64,000 nt of DNA, from assembly GCF_000021705.1 (NCBI RefSeq), contig NC_012751.1, forward strand, positions 1,352,006-1,416,005. The letters run 5' to 3'. The first letter of the stretch is position 1; each line of letters opens with the position of its first letter. The stretch is from Candidatus Hamiltonella defensa 5AT (Acyrthosiphon pisum). Lineage in GTDB: Bacteria > Pseudomonadota > Gammaproteobacteria > Enterobacterales > Enterobacteriaceae. Shown piece by piece: positions 53,480 through 62,214 of the stretch. Below the pieces are notes generated by a model, which was given only the letters and a program-made list of their open reading frames with translations, made no database searches and was not told the origin of the DNA. The translations under genes were made by a program, and so were the position numbers.

Positions 53480-55303
53480 ATGTTTTATGCCGAAGAATTT
53501 TTAAAAACAGTCACACATCAGCTTGGTGTATATCGTATGTACGATACGACTGGGGCTGTTATTTATGTCGGTAAAGCGAAAGATCTGAAGAAACGTCTCA
53601 CCAGCTATTTTCGAAAACAGGTCAGCAGCCATAAGACAGAAGCTTTAGTAAAACATATTTTTAAAATTGATGTTACAGTCACGCACTCTGAAACAGAAGC
53701 ACTATTACTAGAACACAATTATATCAAGCGTTATCAGCCAAGGTACAATGTGCTTTTACGCGATGATAAGTCTTATCCTCTTATTTTTCTGAGTGCAGAA
53801 AATCATCCCCGTCTCACCATCCATCGTGGAGCGAGACATCAAAAAGGAGATTATTTTGGGCCCTTCCCAAATTCTTATGCAGTCAGAGAAACCTTAACCT
53901 TATTACAAAAACTTTTTCCCGTACGACAATGTGAAAACACGGTATACCGAAATCGCTCACGCCCCTGTTTACAGTATCAAATTAAGCGATGTTCTGGTCC
54001 TTGCGTTAAAGGATTAACCAGTGACGAAGAATATCAACAGCAGGTGAATTATGTCCGTTTGTTTCTCTCTGGAAAAGATCAACAAGTATTAAACAAATTG
54101 GTATCTCAGATGGAAGAGGCCAGTCGATCAATGGATTTTGAAAAAGCCGCTCGCATTCGTGATCAAATTCAATCCGTTCGGCAGGTCACCGAAAAGCAAT
54201 TTGTTTCTGGGGATAATCAAGATCTCGATGTCATAGCAGTGGCTTTTGAGGCTGGCTTAGCTTGTGTCCATGTTTTATTTATTCGTTATGGCAAGGTATT
54301 AGGTAGTCGCAGCTATTTTCCTAAGGTACCTGGAGGCACAAAATTGGGTGAGGTGGTCGAAACTTTTGTTGGACAATTTTATTTAGCAGGTAGTGAAATG
54401 AGAACGCTCCCGAAGGAAATTTTACTCAATTTCTCTTTACCTGAAAAAACTGCGCTTTCTTCTTTATTAACAGAACGAGCAGGTCAAAAAATTCAAATAC
54501 AAAATTGTCCTAGAGGAGATCGAGCCCGTTACTTAAAACTGGCCTCTACTAATGCTGTTAGTGCCTTAAGCACCCGTTTATCCCAAAAATCCACCTTTCA
54601 CAGCAGACTCAAAGCGTTAGAAATTGTCTTGAATCTCACACCGATAAAACGTATGGAATGCTTTGATATTAGTCATCATATGGGAGAACAAACGGTTGCT
54701 TCTTGTGTTGTTTTTAACGAACAGGGCCCTGTGAAATCAGAATATAGACGTTATAACATAGTGGGTCTCCCCCCGGGAGACGATTATGCTGCCATGTCAC
54801 AGGTGCTACAACGCCGTTATAGTAAATCATTAAAAGACGAACAAATCCCCGATATTATTTTTATTGATGGAGGTAAAGGGCAATTAGCAAAGGCGATAGA
54901 TATGTTCTCTGCCTTAAAGGTGTGCTGGAACAAAGACAAACCGAAGCTGGTTGCTGTTGCAAAAGGCAGTGAACGTAAGCCTGGATTGGAAACATTATTT
55001 TTTTATGTTACAGGGAAGGGGATGTCTTTACCTTGTGATTCATTGGCACTACATTTAATTCAGCATATTCGTGACGAGTCACATACCCATGCGATCACAG
55101 GGCATCGGCGACGTCACGCTAAAATAAAAAATACCAGCATGTTAGAAATGATTGAGGGCGTTGGTCCTCGCCGCAGACAAATGTTATTAAAATATATGGG
55201 TGGACTAAAACCTTTACTGAATGCCAGTGTTGAAGAGATCGCTAAAATTCCAAATATCTCTCGAATATTGGCTCAAAAAATTTATAATGCACTGAAACAG
55301 TGA
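53480..55303 (+). CDS. uvrC: Excinuclease ABC subunit C
   Basis: UvrC makes both incisions in nucleotide excision repair. The 607 residues match E. coli (610): GIY-YIG nuclease domain (GVYRMYDTTGAVIYVGKAKDLKKRL near 17-41), UVR domain (MEEASRSMDFEKAARIRDQI near 208-227), RNase H-like nuclease (FDISHHMGEQ, FIDGGKGQL) and C-terminal helix-hairpin-helix (MLEMIEGVGPRRR). The ATG immediately follows the uvrY stop. Confidence 0.97.
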   Translation: MFYAEEFLKTVTHQLGVYRMYDTTGAVIYVGKAKDLKKRLTSYFRKQVSSHKTEALVKHIFKIDVTVTHSETEALLLEHNYIKRYQPRYNVLLRDDKSYPLIFLSAENHPRLTIHRGARHQKGDYFGPFPNSYAVRETLTLLQKLFPVRQCENTVYRNRSRPCLQYQIKRCSGPCVKGLTSDEEYQQQVNYVRLFLSGKDQQVLNKLVSQMEEASRSMDFEKAARIRDQIQSVRQVTEKQFVSGDNQDLDVIAVAFEAGLACVHVLFIRYGKVLGSRSYFPKVPGGTKLGEVVETFVGQFYLAGSEMRTLPKEILLNFSLPEKTALSSLLTERAGQKIQIQNCPRGDRARYLKLASTNAVSALSTRLSQKSTFHSRLKALEIVLNLTPIKRMECFDISHHMGEQTVASCVVFNEQGPVKSEYRRYNIVGLPPGDDYAAMSQVLQRRYSKSLKDEQIPDIIFIDGGKGQLAKAIDMFSALKVCWNKDKPKLVAVAKGSERKPGLETLFFYVTGKGMSLPCDSLALHLIQHIRDESHTHAITGHRRRHAKIKNTSMLEMIEGVGPRRRQMLLKYMGGLKPLLNASVEEIAKIPNISRILAQKIYNALKQ

Positions 55304-55516
55304 GCTGATATTGCAAACTATTTTTGATACTTAGGCCTGTTGTAAAACAGTGGCAAGGATTGTTAGCAAGACTCTCCGAGCAAAGCCACCGAATCTATAT
55401 AGAATAAAGACGGCAAACCCACTGGTTTATAAAAAATGAGGAACTCAGAAGTCATAGTCTGTAACAGGTTTTGCAAGTCAGCCTCATCACCGCTCCCTGA
55501 CAAAGATTGCCACATT
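55304..55516. other. uvrC-pgsA intergenic region
   Basis: Some 210 bases hold no supported gene. The pgsA frame is open upstream to 55436, but homology begins at 55517. In E. coli pgsA also follows uvrC. Confidence 0.45.
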
Positions 55517-56065
55517 ATGCAAATAAATATACCCACTTGGCTCACCATATTACGTCTTGCCTTCATTCCTTTTTTCATTGTGGCGTTTTATTTGCCTTTT
55601 TCATGGGCTCCTCTTACCTGTGCAATGATATTCGTATTAGCAGCAGCGACAGATTGGTTTGATGGATTTTTAGCTTCTCGATGGAAGCAAACCACTCGAT
55701 TTGGGGCTTTTCTTGATCCTGTGGCAGATAAAATCATCGTCGCGATTGCATTAATACTGATCAGCGAACGTTATCATGTGTGGTGGGTAACATTACCTGC
55801 TGCCACGATGATATCCCGTGAAATTATCGTTTCTGCATTACGTGAATGGATGGCTGAATTGGGGAAGCATAATAGCATTGTGGTTTCGAAACTGGCCAAA
55901 CTAAAGACAACAGTACAAATGATTTCATTGATAGGATTACTTTGGTCTCCGGGATACAATGTTGAAATGATCAGCATGATTTTATTGTACGTAGCGACCG
56001 TGCTGAGTTTTTCGTCGATGTTTCGATATTTTAATGCCGTTTGGAAAAATTTTTTGAATGGGTGA
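55517..56065 (+). CDS. pgsA: Phosphatidylglycerophosphate synthase
   Basis: PgsA joins CDP-diacylglycerol and glycerol-3-phosphate, the committed step to phosphatidylglycerol and cardiolipin. The 182 residues match E. coli (182), with four or more membrane helices. The CDP-alcohol phosphotransferase motif reads DWFDGFLASRWKQTTRFGAF then LDPVAD near 41-66: the acidic residues are intact, but the usually invariant Arg of DGxxAR is Ser, followed by Arg. ATG 55517 begins the E. coli-like N-terminus. Confidence 0.93.
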   Translation: MQINIPTWLTILRLAFIPFFIVAFYLPFSWAPLTCAMIFVLAAATDWFDGFLASRWKQTTRFGAFLDPVADKIIVAIALILISERYHVWWVTLPAATMISREIIVSALREWMAELGKHNSIVVSKLAKLKTTVQMISLIGLLWSPGYNVEMISMILLYVATVLSFSSMFRYFNAVWKNFLNG

Positions 56066-56117
56066 TCAATAATCACTTAAAAAAGCTCAATATGCTGTCT
56101 TAATTAAATAATTTTTA

Positions 56118-56145
56118 TTGACTCATCACGTTAGGTAAGTAGAAT
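56118..56145 (+). promoter_or_regulatory. Sigma-70 promoter of the tRNA-Gly-Cys-Leu cluster
   Basis: TTGACT (56118-56123) and TAGAAT (56140-56145) are 16 bases apart and followed by GCATCGC, a G/C-containing discriminator typical of stable-RNA promoters. The first tRNA starts 38 bases downstream. Confidence 0.75.
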
Positions 56146-56183
56146 GCATCGCAGTTTAAAGAGCAAGAAAATATGACCTTATT

Positions 56184-56259
<76 letters not shown>

Positions 56260-56297
56260 AATTAAATAAATGAATGTCATTTTTATGAAATGACTCC

Positions 56298-56371
56298 GGC
56301 GCGTTAACAAAGCGGTTATGTAGCGGACTGCAAATCCGTATAGTCCGGTTCGACTCCGGAACGCGCCTCCA
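56298..56371 (+). tRNA. cysT: tRNA-Cys (anticodon GCA)
   Basis: This is a 74-base cloverleaf with acceptor GGCGCGT/ACGCGCC, anticodon loop CTGCAAA (GCA), T-loop TTCGACT and encoded CCA, nearly identical to E. coli cysT. It is the second gene of the cluster. Confidence 0.98.
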
Positions 56372-56380
56372 GATTTACAA

Positions 56381-56466
56381 GCCCGGGTGGTGGAATCGGT
56401 AGACACGAGGGACTTAAAATCCCTTGGCTTATGGCTGTGCGGGTTCAAGTCCCGCCTCGGGTACCA
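56381..56466 (+). tRNA. leuZ: tRNA-Leu (anticodon TAA)
   Basis: This is an 86-base class II tRNA with a long variable arm, acceptor GCCCGGG paired with CTCGGGT (one mismatch), anticodon loop CTTAAAA (TAA), T-loop TTCAAGT and encoded CCA. It is third in the glyW-cysT-leuZ cluster, as in E. coli. Confidence 0.97.
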
Positions 56467-56658
56467 CTATTTATTCATATTATTATTAATATCCGCTTAT
56501 TGAGACACCGTCTTGGCGCTCGTGATGTAATTGTCATTTTTTCATCAAAGTGAATACCGGATTTCAACACATCAATCATATACTCATCTAACCTGAAAGT
56601 ACTGGTTTTATGGCACTGTTAATGAAAGTCAATTAAAGCGCTTAAGGCAAGCCATGGC

Positions 56659-56692
<34 letters not shown>

Positions 56693-56750
56693 AATAAGGT
56701 AACATCAAGCGTATCAAAGCGTAAAGAAGCCTTTTATGTTTTTTTATTTT

Positions 56751-56990
56751 TCAAAAAAAACGTTCAATAGCAGAGCGGCGAATCATAGGCTCTTTTCCAT
56801 TTTGACGAATCAGGTTTCTCACTTCACTCAATTCATAGCCCTTGTCTGATATCACTTCCTTCACCTTTATCCAGTTTTCTACTGCCCATGGCTTAACCAG
56901 CACATCCGTCTTTTGGTCCTCACATAAGCAAGCACTTATAAGTATCTTACCTGAAAGGCTCCAAAACCGTAGCCGTAGTTTTAAAAAAAT
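56751..56990 (-). pseudogene. Transposase remnant, IS5/IS4-type DDE family
   Basis: Read on the minus strand, one frame gives LKLRLRFWSLSGKIL, then WAVENWIKVKEVISDKGYE and VRNLIRQNGKEPMIRR. The SDKGY...IRQ...PMIRR pattern is that around the second Asp of IS5-type transposases. The frame ends at TGA 56751-56753 without the catalytic Glu region, and no start or inverted repeats are seen. The fragment abuts the ssb stop. Confidence 0.75.
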
Positions 56991-56996
56991 CGCCTA

Positions 56997-57542
56997 TTAG
57001 AATGGAATATCGTCATCAAAATCTTCTCCTGAAGGTACTGAATGAACTGGTGATGAAAAAGCAGTCGATCGTTCTTTAGTTACTGTTTTAGTGCTATTTA
57101 ATAAATGGCCACTTTGCATTTGCGACTGTTGTGATTCCCACTCCGAAGCGGTATTGCTAATAGAGATATTGGAAGCAGGGACGATCGCATTTTGGCGATT
57201 TCCAAGCATTTGCATGCTGCCGGTGACACCTACGATCACTTCTGTCGTATAACGATCTTGGCCATTTTGATCGGTCCATTTACGAGTTTGTAAAGCGCCT
57301 TCAATATAAACTTGCGACCCTTTGCGCAAATATTTTTCAGCTACTTCTGCTAATTTTCCGAATATCACGACCCTGTGCCATTCTGTTTTTTCCTTTTGCT
57401 CTTCTGTCTGCTTATCACGCCAACTTTCAGAAGTTGCGATAGTAATGTTAGTAACAGGGTTACCACTTGGCATACGGCGAACCTCTGGATCTTGGCCTAG
57501 ATACCCCACTAAAATCACCTTATTGATACCTCTACTCGCCAT
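56997..57542 (-). CDS. ssb: Single-stranded DNA-binding protein
   Basis: SSB coats single-stranded DNA and recruits replication and repair proteins through its tail. The 181 residues have the OB fold (ASRGINKVILVGYLGQDPEVR, WHRVVIFGKLAEVAEKYL, KGSQVYIEGALQTRKW), a Gln/Ser-rich linker and the conserved acidic tip DDDIPF. uvrA, its divergent neighbour in E. coli, is not here. Confidence 0.97.
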   Translation of the reverse strand: MASRGINKVILVGYLGQDPEVRRMPSGNPVTNITIATSESWRDKQTEEQKEKTEWHRVVIFGKLAEVAEKYLRKGSQVYIEGALQTRKWTDQNGQDRYTTEVIVGVTGSMQMLGNRQNAIVPASNISISNTASEWESQQSQMQSGHLLNSTKTVTKERSTAFSSPVHSVPSGEDFDDDIPF

Positions 57543-57825
57543 AAAATTCTCCCCATGAAATATGGGCTCTAGTATAAAATAATAACTTTAATATTGCTAA
57601 AGTTTAAAATATGTTTTTGTCAAATTTGCGAAGCACATTGCAAATGCGTGAAATCATCTGAGTACATACCTATACCTAATTAACCATTAACCTGAAGATT
57701 AAAGATTAAGTATCTGAAAATAGTCGTTAATACGACTTGTTAAATTTGCAGCAATCACAGGTAAAGTATTTCCAAAAAATCCGGGGCAGGCCAATAAAAT
57801 ACCAATTGATTTGTAGTGGTGGTTA
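57543..57825. other. Intergenic region between cca and ssb
   Basis: The 283 bases hold the ssb promoter region on the minus strand; no convincing LexA box or gene is visible. The part next to cca is downstream of both the pgk-fba-cca run and nothing else, without a clear terminator. Confidence 0.4.
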
Positions 57826-59043
57826 TCATGTTTTCTGTTTTTGCCATTGATCTAATGCTTGGTTACGGCGACGTGTTAACTCCTTTTGTATAGCCTCTTT
57901 CCGAAAACCGCCTTCAAGAATTTTTTTGACTGAAACCGCCCGCGCGATATTAAACGCTTCTCTTACATACTGCGCTTGATAGTCATGCTTGCCTTCGACT
58001 CCTCCTTCGGTACTTTCATCCGCTTTACTGATGAGGATCAGTTGTTCTAAACGATAGGGTTTTCGCCAAAGATCGAGCTCATCAAAAAAGTTTAATAAAA
58101 GGGGAAAAGAGAGTCTGTTTATGATCGTAACCAGACCGCGATATTTGAGTGTGTGTTTGAGCAGTTCCCTGAACAGATTCGGTAATTTTAAGCGTTCACA
58201 GAGTTGCTCTATTTTATTCAGATCACATAAAGGAACCCGTTTTAAAACGGCACGATCGTGCGTACCTAAAACATCATACTCAGTGAGTTTTTTCCCTAAA
58301 ATATGACAAAGTGCGGCAAAGCGGACTTCCTTTTGATCGGTAAGCTTAGCGGCAATGGAAAGAGTCGATAATCCATGTGAAAGAGGGCAGCGTAGAGGGG
58401 AACAAAGTGTGTCTATTTCAGGGAAAAGCACCAATATGGCTGAACAATGCTTCAATACTTGAAAATAAATGTGAGGACTGGGACTGAGCAAAGCTTTTTC
58501 TGTTTCTTTCCAAACTCTTTCTGGTGATAGCGTCAGCAACTCGCCGCTTTGGGATATCTTTGTCATCAAATCCAAAGTCACTGAATCAATGCTAAAACCC
58601 AAATGAGCAAACTGAGCGGCAAACCGAGCCACTCTCAACACCCGAAGAGGATCTTCAATAAAAGCCTCTGAAACATGTCGCAATATAAGCTGATTCAGGT
58701 CTTTTTCGCCTTGATAGGGATCTATCAAATCGCCTTTATCATTACAGGCAATTGCATTGATAGTCAGATCACGGCGCAGTAAATCTTCTTCCAGAGTTAC
58801 GTCGGGTGAGGCATAACAGGCAAAACCGGTATGGCCCTCTGCCATTTTGCGCTCTGTTCGAGCCAACGCATATTCTTCTTTTGTCTCGGGGTGAAGAAAA
58901 ACAGGAAAATTTTTCCCCACTTTTTTATATCCCAAAAGAAGCATTTCTTCAGGCGTAGCACCGACAACGACCCAATCTCGCTCTGTGACGGGTAATTTTA
59001 GCAACCTGTTGCGAACCGCACCTCCAACCAGATAAACATTCAT
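57826..59043 (-). CDS. cca: tRNA CCA-adding enzyme
   Basis: Cca adds or repairs the 3' CCA of tRNAs. The 405 residues match E. coli (412). The nucleotidyltransferase head is intact: YLVGGAVRN near 4-12, ERDWVVVG near 21-28, RRDLTINAIA near 90-99, EDPLRVLRVARFAA near 135-148. In the C-terminal HD domain the motif CHDLGK is CHILGK and the HHGHG segment is replaced, so the phosphohydrolase site looks lost. The ATG directly abuts the fba stop, implying one operon with pgk and fba. Confidence 0.95.
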   Translation of the reverse strand: MNVYLVGGAVRNRLLKLPVTERDWVVVGATPEEMLLLGYKKVGKNFPVFLHPETKEEYALARTERKMAEGHTGFACYASPDVTLEEDLLRRDLTINAIACNDKGDLIDPYQGEKDLNQLILRHVSEAFIEDPLRVLRVARFAAQFAHLGFSIDSVTLDLMTKISQSGELLTLSPERVWKETEKALLSPSPHIYFQVLKHCSAILVLFPEIDTLCSPLRCPLSHGLSTLSIAAKLTDQKEVRFAALCHILGKKLTEYDVLGTHDRAVLKRVPLCDLNKIEQLCERLKLPNLFRELLKHTLKYRGLVTIINRLSFPLLLNFFDELDLWRKPYRLEQLILISKADESTEGGVEGKHDYQAQYVREAFNIARAVSVKKILEGGFRKEAIQKELTRRRNQALDQWQKQKT

Positions 59044-60135
59044 TTATGATGTTGATGACAGGGAGTCAACCGCATTAAGATCTGCAAATGCTTGCTTTAG
59101 ACGTTCTATCATACTGAGCTGAGCTGAGCGCAGCCATACTCTGGGATCATAATACTTTTTATTTGGCCGATCAGCCCCTTCAGGGTTGCCGAGCTGATGC
59201 TGCAAATAAAGCTCATTTTTTTTATAATACTGTAACACCCCCTCCCAGGTCGCCCATTGCGTGTCTGTGTCGATATTCATTTTGATTACGCCGTAACCAA
59301 GCGCTTCTTTAATTTCTTTAGCGCTCGAACCTGATCCCCCATGAAATACAAAATTTAAGCTGTTAGGAGGCAAACTAAATTTTTTGGAAACATACTGTTG
59401 AGAATCGCGCAATATTGTCGGCGTCAGTTGAACATTACCGGGTTTATAGACTCCGTGGACATTACCAAATGCGGCGGCAATTGTGAAACGAGGGCTGATC
59501 TGATGCAATTTTTCATAAGCATAAGCCACGTCTTCTGGCTGAGTGTAGAGCGATGAATTATCAAGATGGCTATTATCAACGCCGTCTTCTTCACCACCAG
59601 TACAACCCAATTCAATCTCTAGAGTCATTCCTAATTTCTCCATACGCTTGAGATATTGGCTGCAAGTATCGATATTGTCTTTTAAAGATTCTTCCGACAG
59701 ATCGATCATATGGGATGAAAATAAAGGTATGCCTGTTTTGTCAAAATGTTTTTCTCCAGCATCTAATAAGCCATCTAACCATGGAAGCAATTTTTTTGCA
59801 CAATGATCTGTGTGCAAAATAACTGGAATACCGTAATGTTCTGCCATTTGGTGGACATGATAAGCGCCAGAAATTGCACCCAGTATCGCTGACCCTTGAG
59901 TTTCTGACGAAGTAATGCCTTTACCTGCAATAAACGCGGCTCCACCATGAGAAAATTGAATAATGACAGGGGCTTTGGCTTTGGATGCCGCTTCTAATAC
60001 GGCGTTGATGGAATCTGTCCCCACACAGTTCACCGCAGGCAGCGCAAATTGATGTTTTTTTGCGATAGAAAAGATTTTTTGTACGTCATCTCCCGTCACA
60101 ACGCCGGGTTTTATCACATGAAATAGTGTTGACAT
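59044..60135 (-). CDS. fbaA: Fructose-bisphosphate aldolase, class II
   Basis: This zinc enzyme interconverts fructose-1,6-bisphosphate and two triose phosphates. The 363 residues match E. coli FbaA (359): PAVNCVGTDSINA near 40, HTDHCAKKLLPW with the catalytic Asp and a zinc His near 108-119, IELGCTGGEEDGVDN near 180, and FHGGSGS near 268. The start is ATG 60135; a frame extension to 60171 lacks homology. It lies downstream of pgk (62-base gap), as in E. coli. Confidence 0.97.
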   Translation of the reverse strand: MSTLFHVIKPGVVTGDDVQKIFSIAKKHQFALPAVNCVGTDSINAVLEAASKAKAPVIIQFSHGGAAFIAGKGITSSETQGSAILGAISGAYHVHQMAEHYGIPVILHTDHCAKKLLPWLDGLLDAGEKHFDKTGIPLFSSHMIDLSEESLKDNIDTCSQYLKRMEKLGMTLEIELGCTGGEEDGVDNSHLDNSSLYTQPEDVAYAYEKLHQISPRFTIAAAFGNVHGVYKPGNVQLTPTILRDSQQYVSKKFSLPPNSLNFVFHGGSGSSAKEIKEALGYGVIKMNIDTDTQWATWEGVLQYYKKNELYLQHQLGNPEGADRPNKKYYDPRVWLRSAQLSMIERLKQAFADLNAVDSLSSTS

Positions 60136-60197
60136 TTTATGTCCTAAAATTGAGTGAATAAAAATAGGCAAACCTAAAAGAAAAATAGAGTTTAGTG

Positions 60198-61403
60198 TTA
60201 TGATTCTTTTTTATTGTAAGCATTCATGTCTACCTGATAACGCTTTTCTAACATCGCTACTGCGGGCAATGCTTTGCCTTCAACAAATTCTAAAAAAGCC
60301 CCGCCTCCTGTAGAGATATAAGAAATGCGATCAGCAATAGAAAAGAGATCGATTGCCGCGAGTGTATCCCCACCTCCAGCGATAGAAAAAGCCTCGCTGT
60401 CAGCAATCGCTCGTGCCAATGTTTCAGTACCTTTGCGAAAATTAGGAAATTCAAACACGCCCACTGGACCATTCCATAAAATGGTTTTTGCGTTTTTTAA
60501 AATCCTCACTAAATGTGTCGCAGAAACATCACCAATATCCAAAATTTTTTCATCGGAATTGACTTGATCAACGGGCTTTAGAGTGGCCTGAGCGGTTTCA
60601 GAAAATTCAGTGGCCACACGGACATCGGTAGGGATAGGAATATCACAGGTTTCCAGGAGTTTTTTGGCTTCAGGAATCAAATCTGCTTCGTGAAGCGATT
60701 GACCGATATTATGGCCAAGTGCGGCCAAAAAAGTATTGGAAATACCCCCTCCAACAATCAATTGATCGGCCACTTTAGATAAGGCTTCCAAAGCGGTCAG
60801 TTTGGTTGACACCTTAGAGCCGCCTACAACGGCGACCATAGGTCGTGCCGGATGACTTAACGCTTGATTTAATGCCTGTAGTTCGTTCGATAATAAGGGG
60901 CCCGCGCATGAAATAGGGGCGTATTGACCGACACCTTCGGTCGAGGCCTGTGCACGATGCGCGGTACCAAAGGCATCCATCACATAGACATCACACAGAG
61001 CAGCATACTGTTGAGAGAGCTGAACATCGTTTTTTAATTCCCCCTTGTTAAATCGCACATTTTCGAGAACCACTAATTCACCAGGCACTACATCGATACC
61101 ATGAAGATAGTCTTTAACAAAACGGATGGGAAAGGGGCATTCAGAATAGAGGTGGTTTTTGAGGTAATTGACGACAGGCAATAAAGAAAAAGCGGCGTCG
61201 TATTGCCCTTCAGTTGGGCGACCTAAATGCGAGGCCACCATGACTTTTGCTCCTTGTTTAAGTGCCGCTGTAATCGTGGGCAATGATGCACGGATCCGCG
61301 CATCAGAAATCACTTCTCCGTTTTTAAGCGGAACATTGAGGTCAGAGCGAATTAGAAGGCGCTGACCCGCCAAATCTACATCAGACATTTTAATAAAAGG
61401 CAT
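60198..61403 (-). CDS. pgk: Phosphoglycerate kinase
   Basis: Pgk makes ATP from 1,3-bisphosphoglycerate in glycolysis. The 401 residues match E. coli (387) with about 12 additional C-terminal residues. RSDLNVPLKNGEV near 18-30, SHLGRPTEGQYD near 60-71, GGSKVSTKL near 200 and the nucleotide-binding GGGDTLAA near 365 are conserved. The start is ATG 61403; an upstream ATG at 61424 is possible. epd, which precedes pgk in E. coli, is absent. Confidence 0.97.
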   Translation of the reverse strand: MPFIKMSDVDLAGQRLLIRSDLNVPLKNGEVISDARIRASLPTITAALKQGAKVMVASHLGRPTEGQYDAAFSLLPVVNYLKNHLYSECPFPIRFVKDYLHGIDVVPGELVVLENVRFNKGELKNDVQLSQQYAALCDVYVMDAFGTAHRAQASTEGVGQYAPISCAGPLLSNELQALNQALSHPARPMVAVVGGSKVSTKLTALEALSKVADQLIVGGGISNTFLAALGHNIGQSLHEADLIPEAKKLLETCDIPIPTDVRVATEFSETAQATLKPVDQVNSDEKILDIGDVSATHLVRILKNAKTILWNGPVGVFEFPNFRKGTETLARAIADSEAFSIAGGGDTLAAIDLFSIADRISYISTGGGAFLEFVEGKALPAVAMLEKRYQVDMNAYNKKES

Positions 61404-61719
61404 GAAAATTTTCTCTTGTATCAATAGACTTCTTGAAAAACCTTAGCAAGGGTTGTGAATTTGATAAAATGAAGACTGGGTACTTTATCATTCATATCTC
61501 ACTCAAACATGATGATATTTTATTTTAAAAAATTATAAATACATGAGTAAAATATTAATTTTAATATAATTAATTTATTTCGCTTAAATCGCAAAGATAT
61601 CAGGTTTTTACTGGAGTAAAAAATTGAACCAAAAGGCGCATACTTACTATCTCATAATCCCCAGAAAAAATATCTGCGTTGTCTCTATTTATATGACACT
61701 TCAAAAAACGGTAGTCAAT
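61404..61719. other. Divergent intergenic region between pgk and sixA
   Basis: The region is AT-rich and contains no supported gene. The sixA frame is open upstream to 61624, but the family N-terminus begins at 61720. Promoters for both directions are expected; I cannot mark them with confidence. Confidence 0.4.
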
Positions 61720-62193
61720 ATGAAAATTTTTATTATGCGTCACGGGGACGCAGAGTTTAATGCCAAAACAGATGCACAAAGGTTTCTAAGCCTATTTGGT
61801 AGAGAGCAAGCTCGCCGAATGGCTTATTGGTTAAATAAAAAATCCATTAATTTTGACCAGGTTTTAGTGAGCCCGTATTTACGAGCCCAACAAACATTGG
61901 AAGTGTTACGTGAAATTTTAGTTTTACCTAAAAATCAAAAAATGATGTCAGAGCTGACGCCTGGAGGAGATCCTGAGTGGATCTCTCATTACCTTAAAAC
62001 ATTAGCAAAAAAAGGATATTCATCGGTATTGCTTATATCCCATCTGCCTCTGGTAGATTATTTGGTATCAGAATTTTGCCCCAAACAATCCCCCCTTGTA
62101 TTCCATACGGCAGCCATGACGCATCTTGATTTAGATATTGATAAAAATGAAACCTCTTTAAATTGGCACATCACCCCTGCTCAAGCGAAATGA
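61720..62193 (+). CDS. sixA: Phosphohistidine phosphatase SixA
   Basis: SixA removes phosphate from histidine; it was described as acting on the ArcB HPt domain and later on the nitrogen phosphotransferase protein NPr. The 157 residues match E. coli (161): the RHG catalytic motif at about 7-9 (IMRHGDAE), LVSPYLRAQQT near 48-58, ELTPGGDP and ISHLPLVDYL near 106-115 with the second His. Start at ATG 61720. It converges on cysS. Confidence 0.95.
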   Translation: MKIFIMRHGDAEFNAKTDAQRFLSLFGREQARRMAYWLNKKSINFDQVLVSPYLRAQQTLEVLREILVLPKNQKMMSELTPGGDPEWISHYLKTLAKKGYSSVLLISHLPLVDYLVSEFCPKQSPLVFHTAAMTHLDLDIDKNETSLNWHITPAQAK

Positions 62194-62214
62194 GTTTTCT
62201 GATTATCAAACGAG

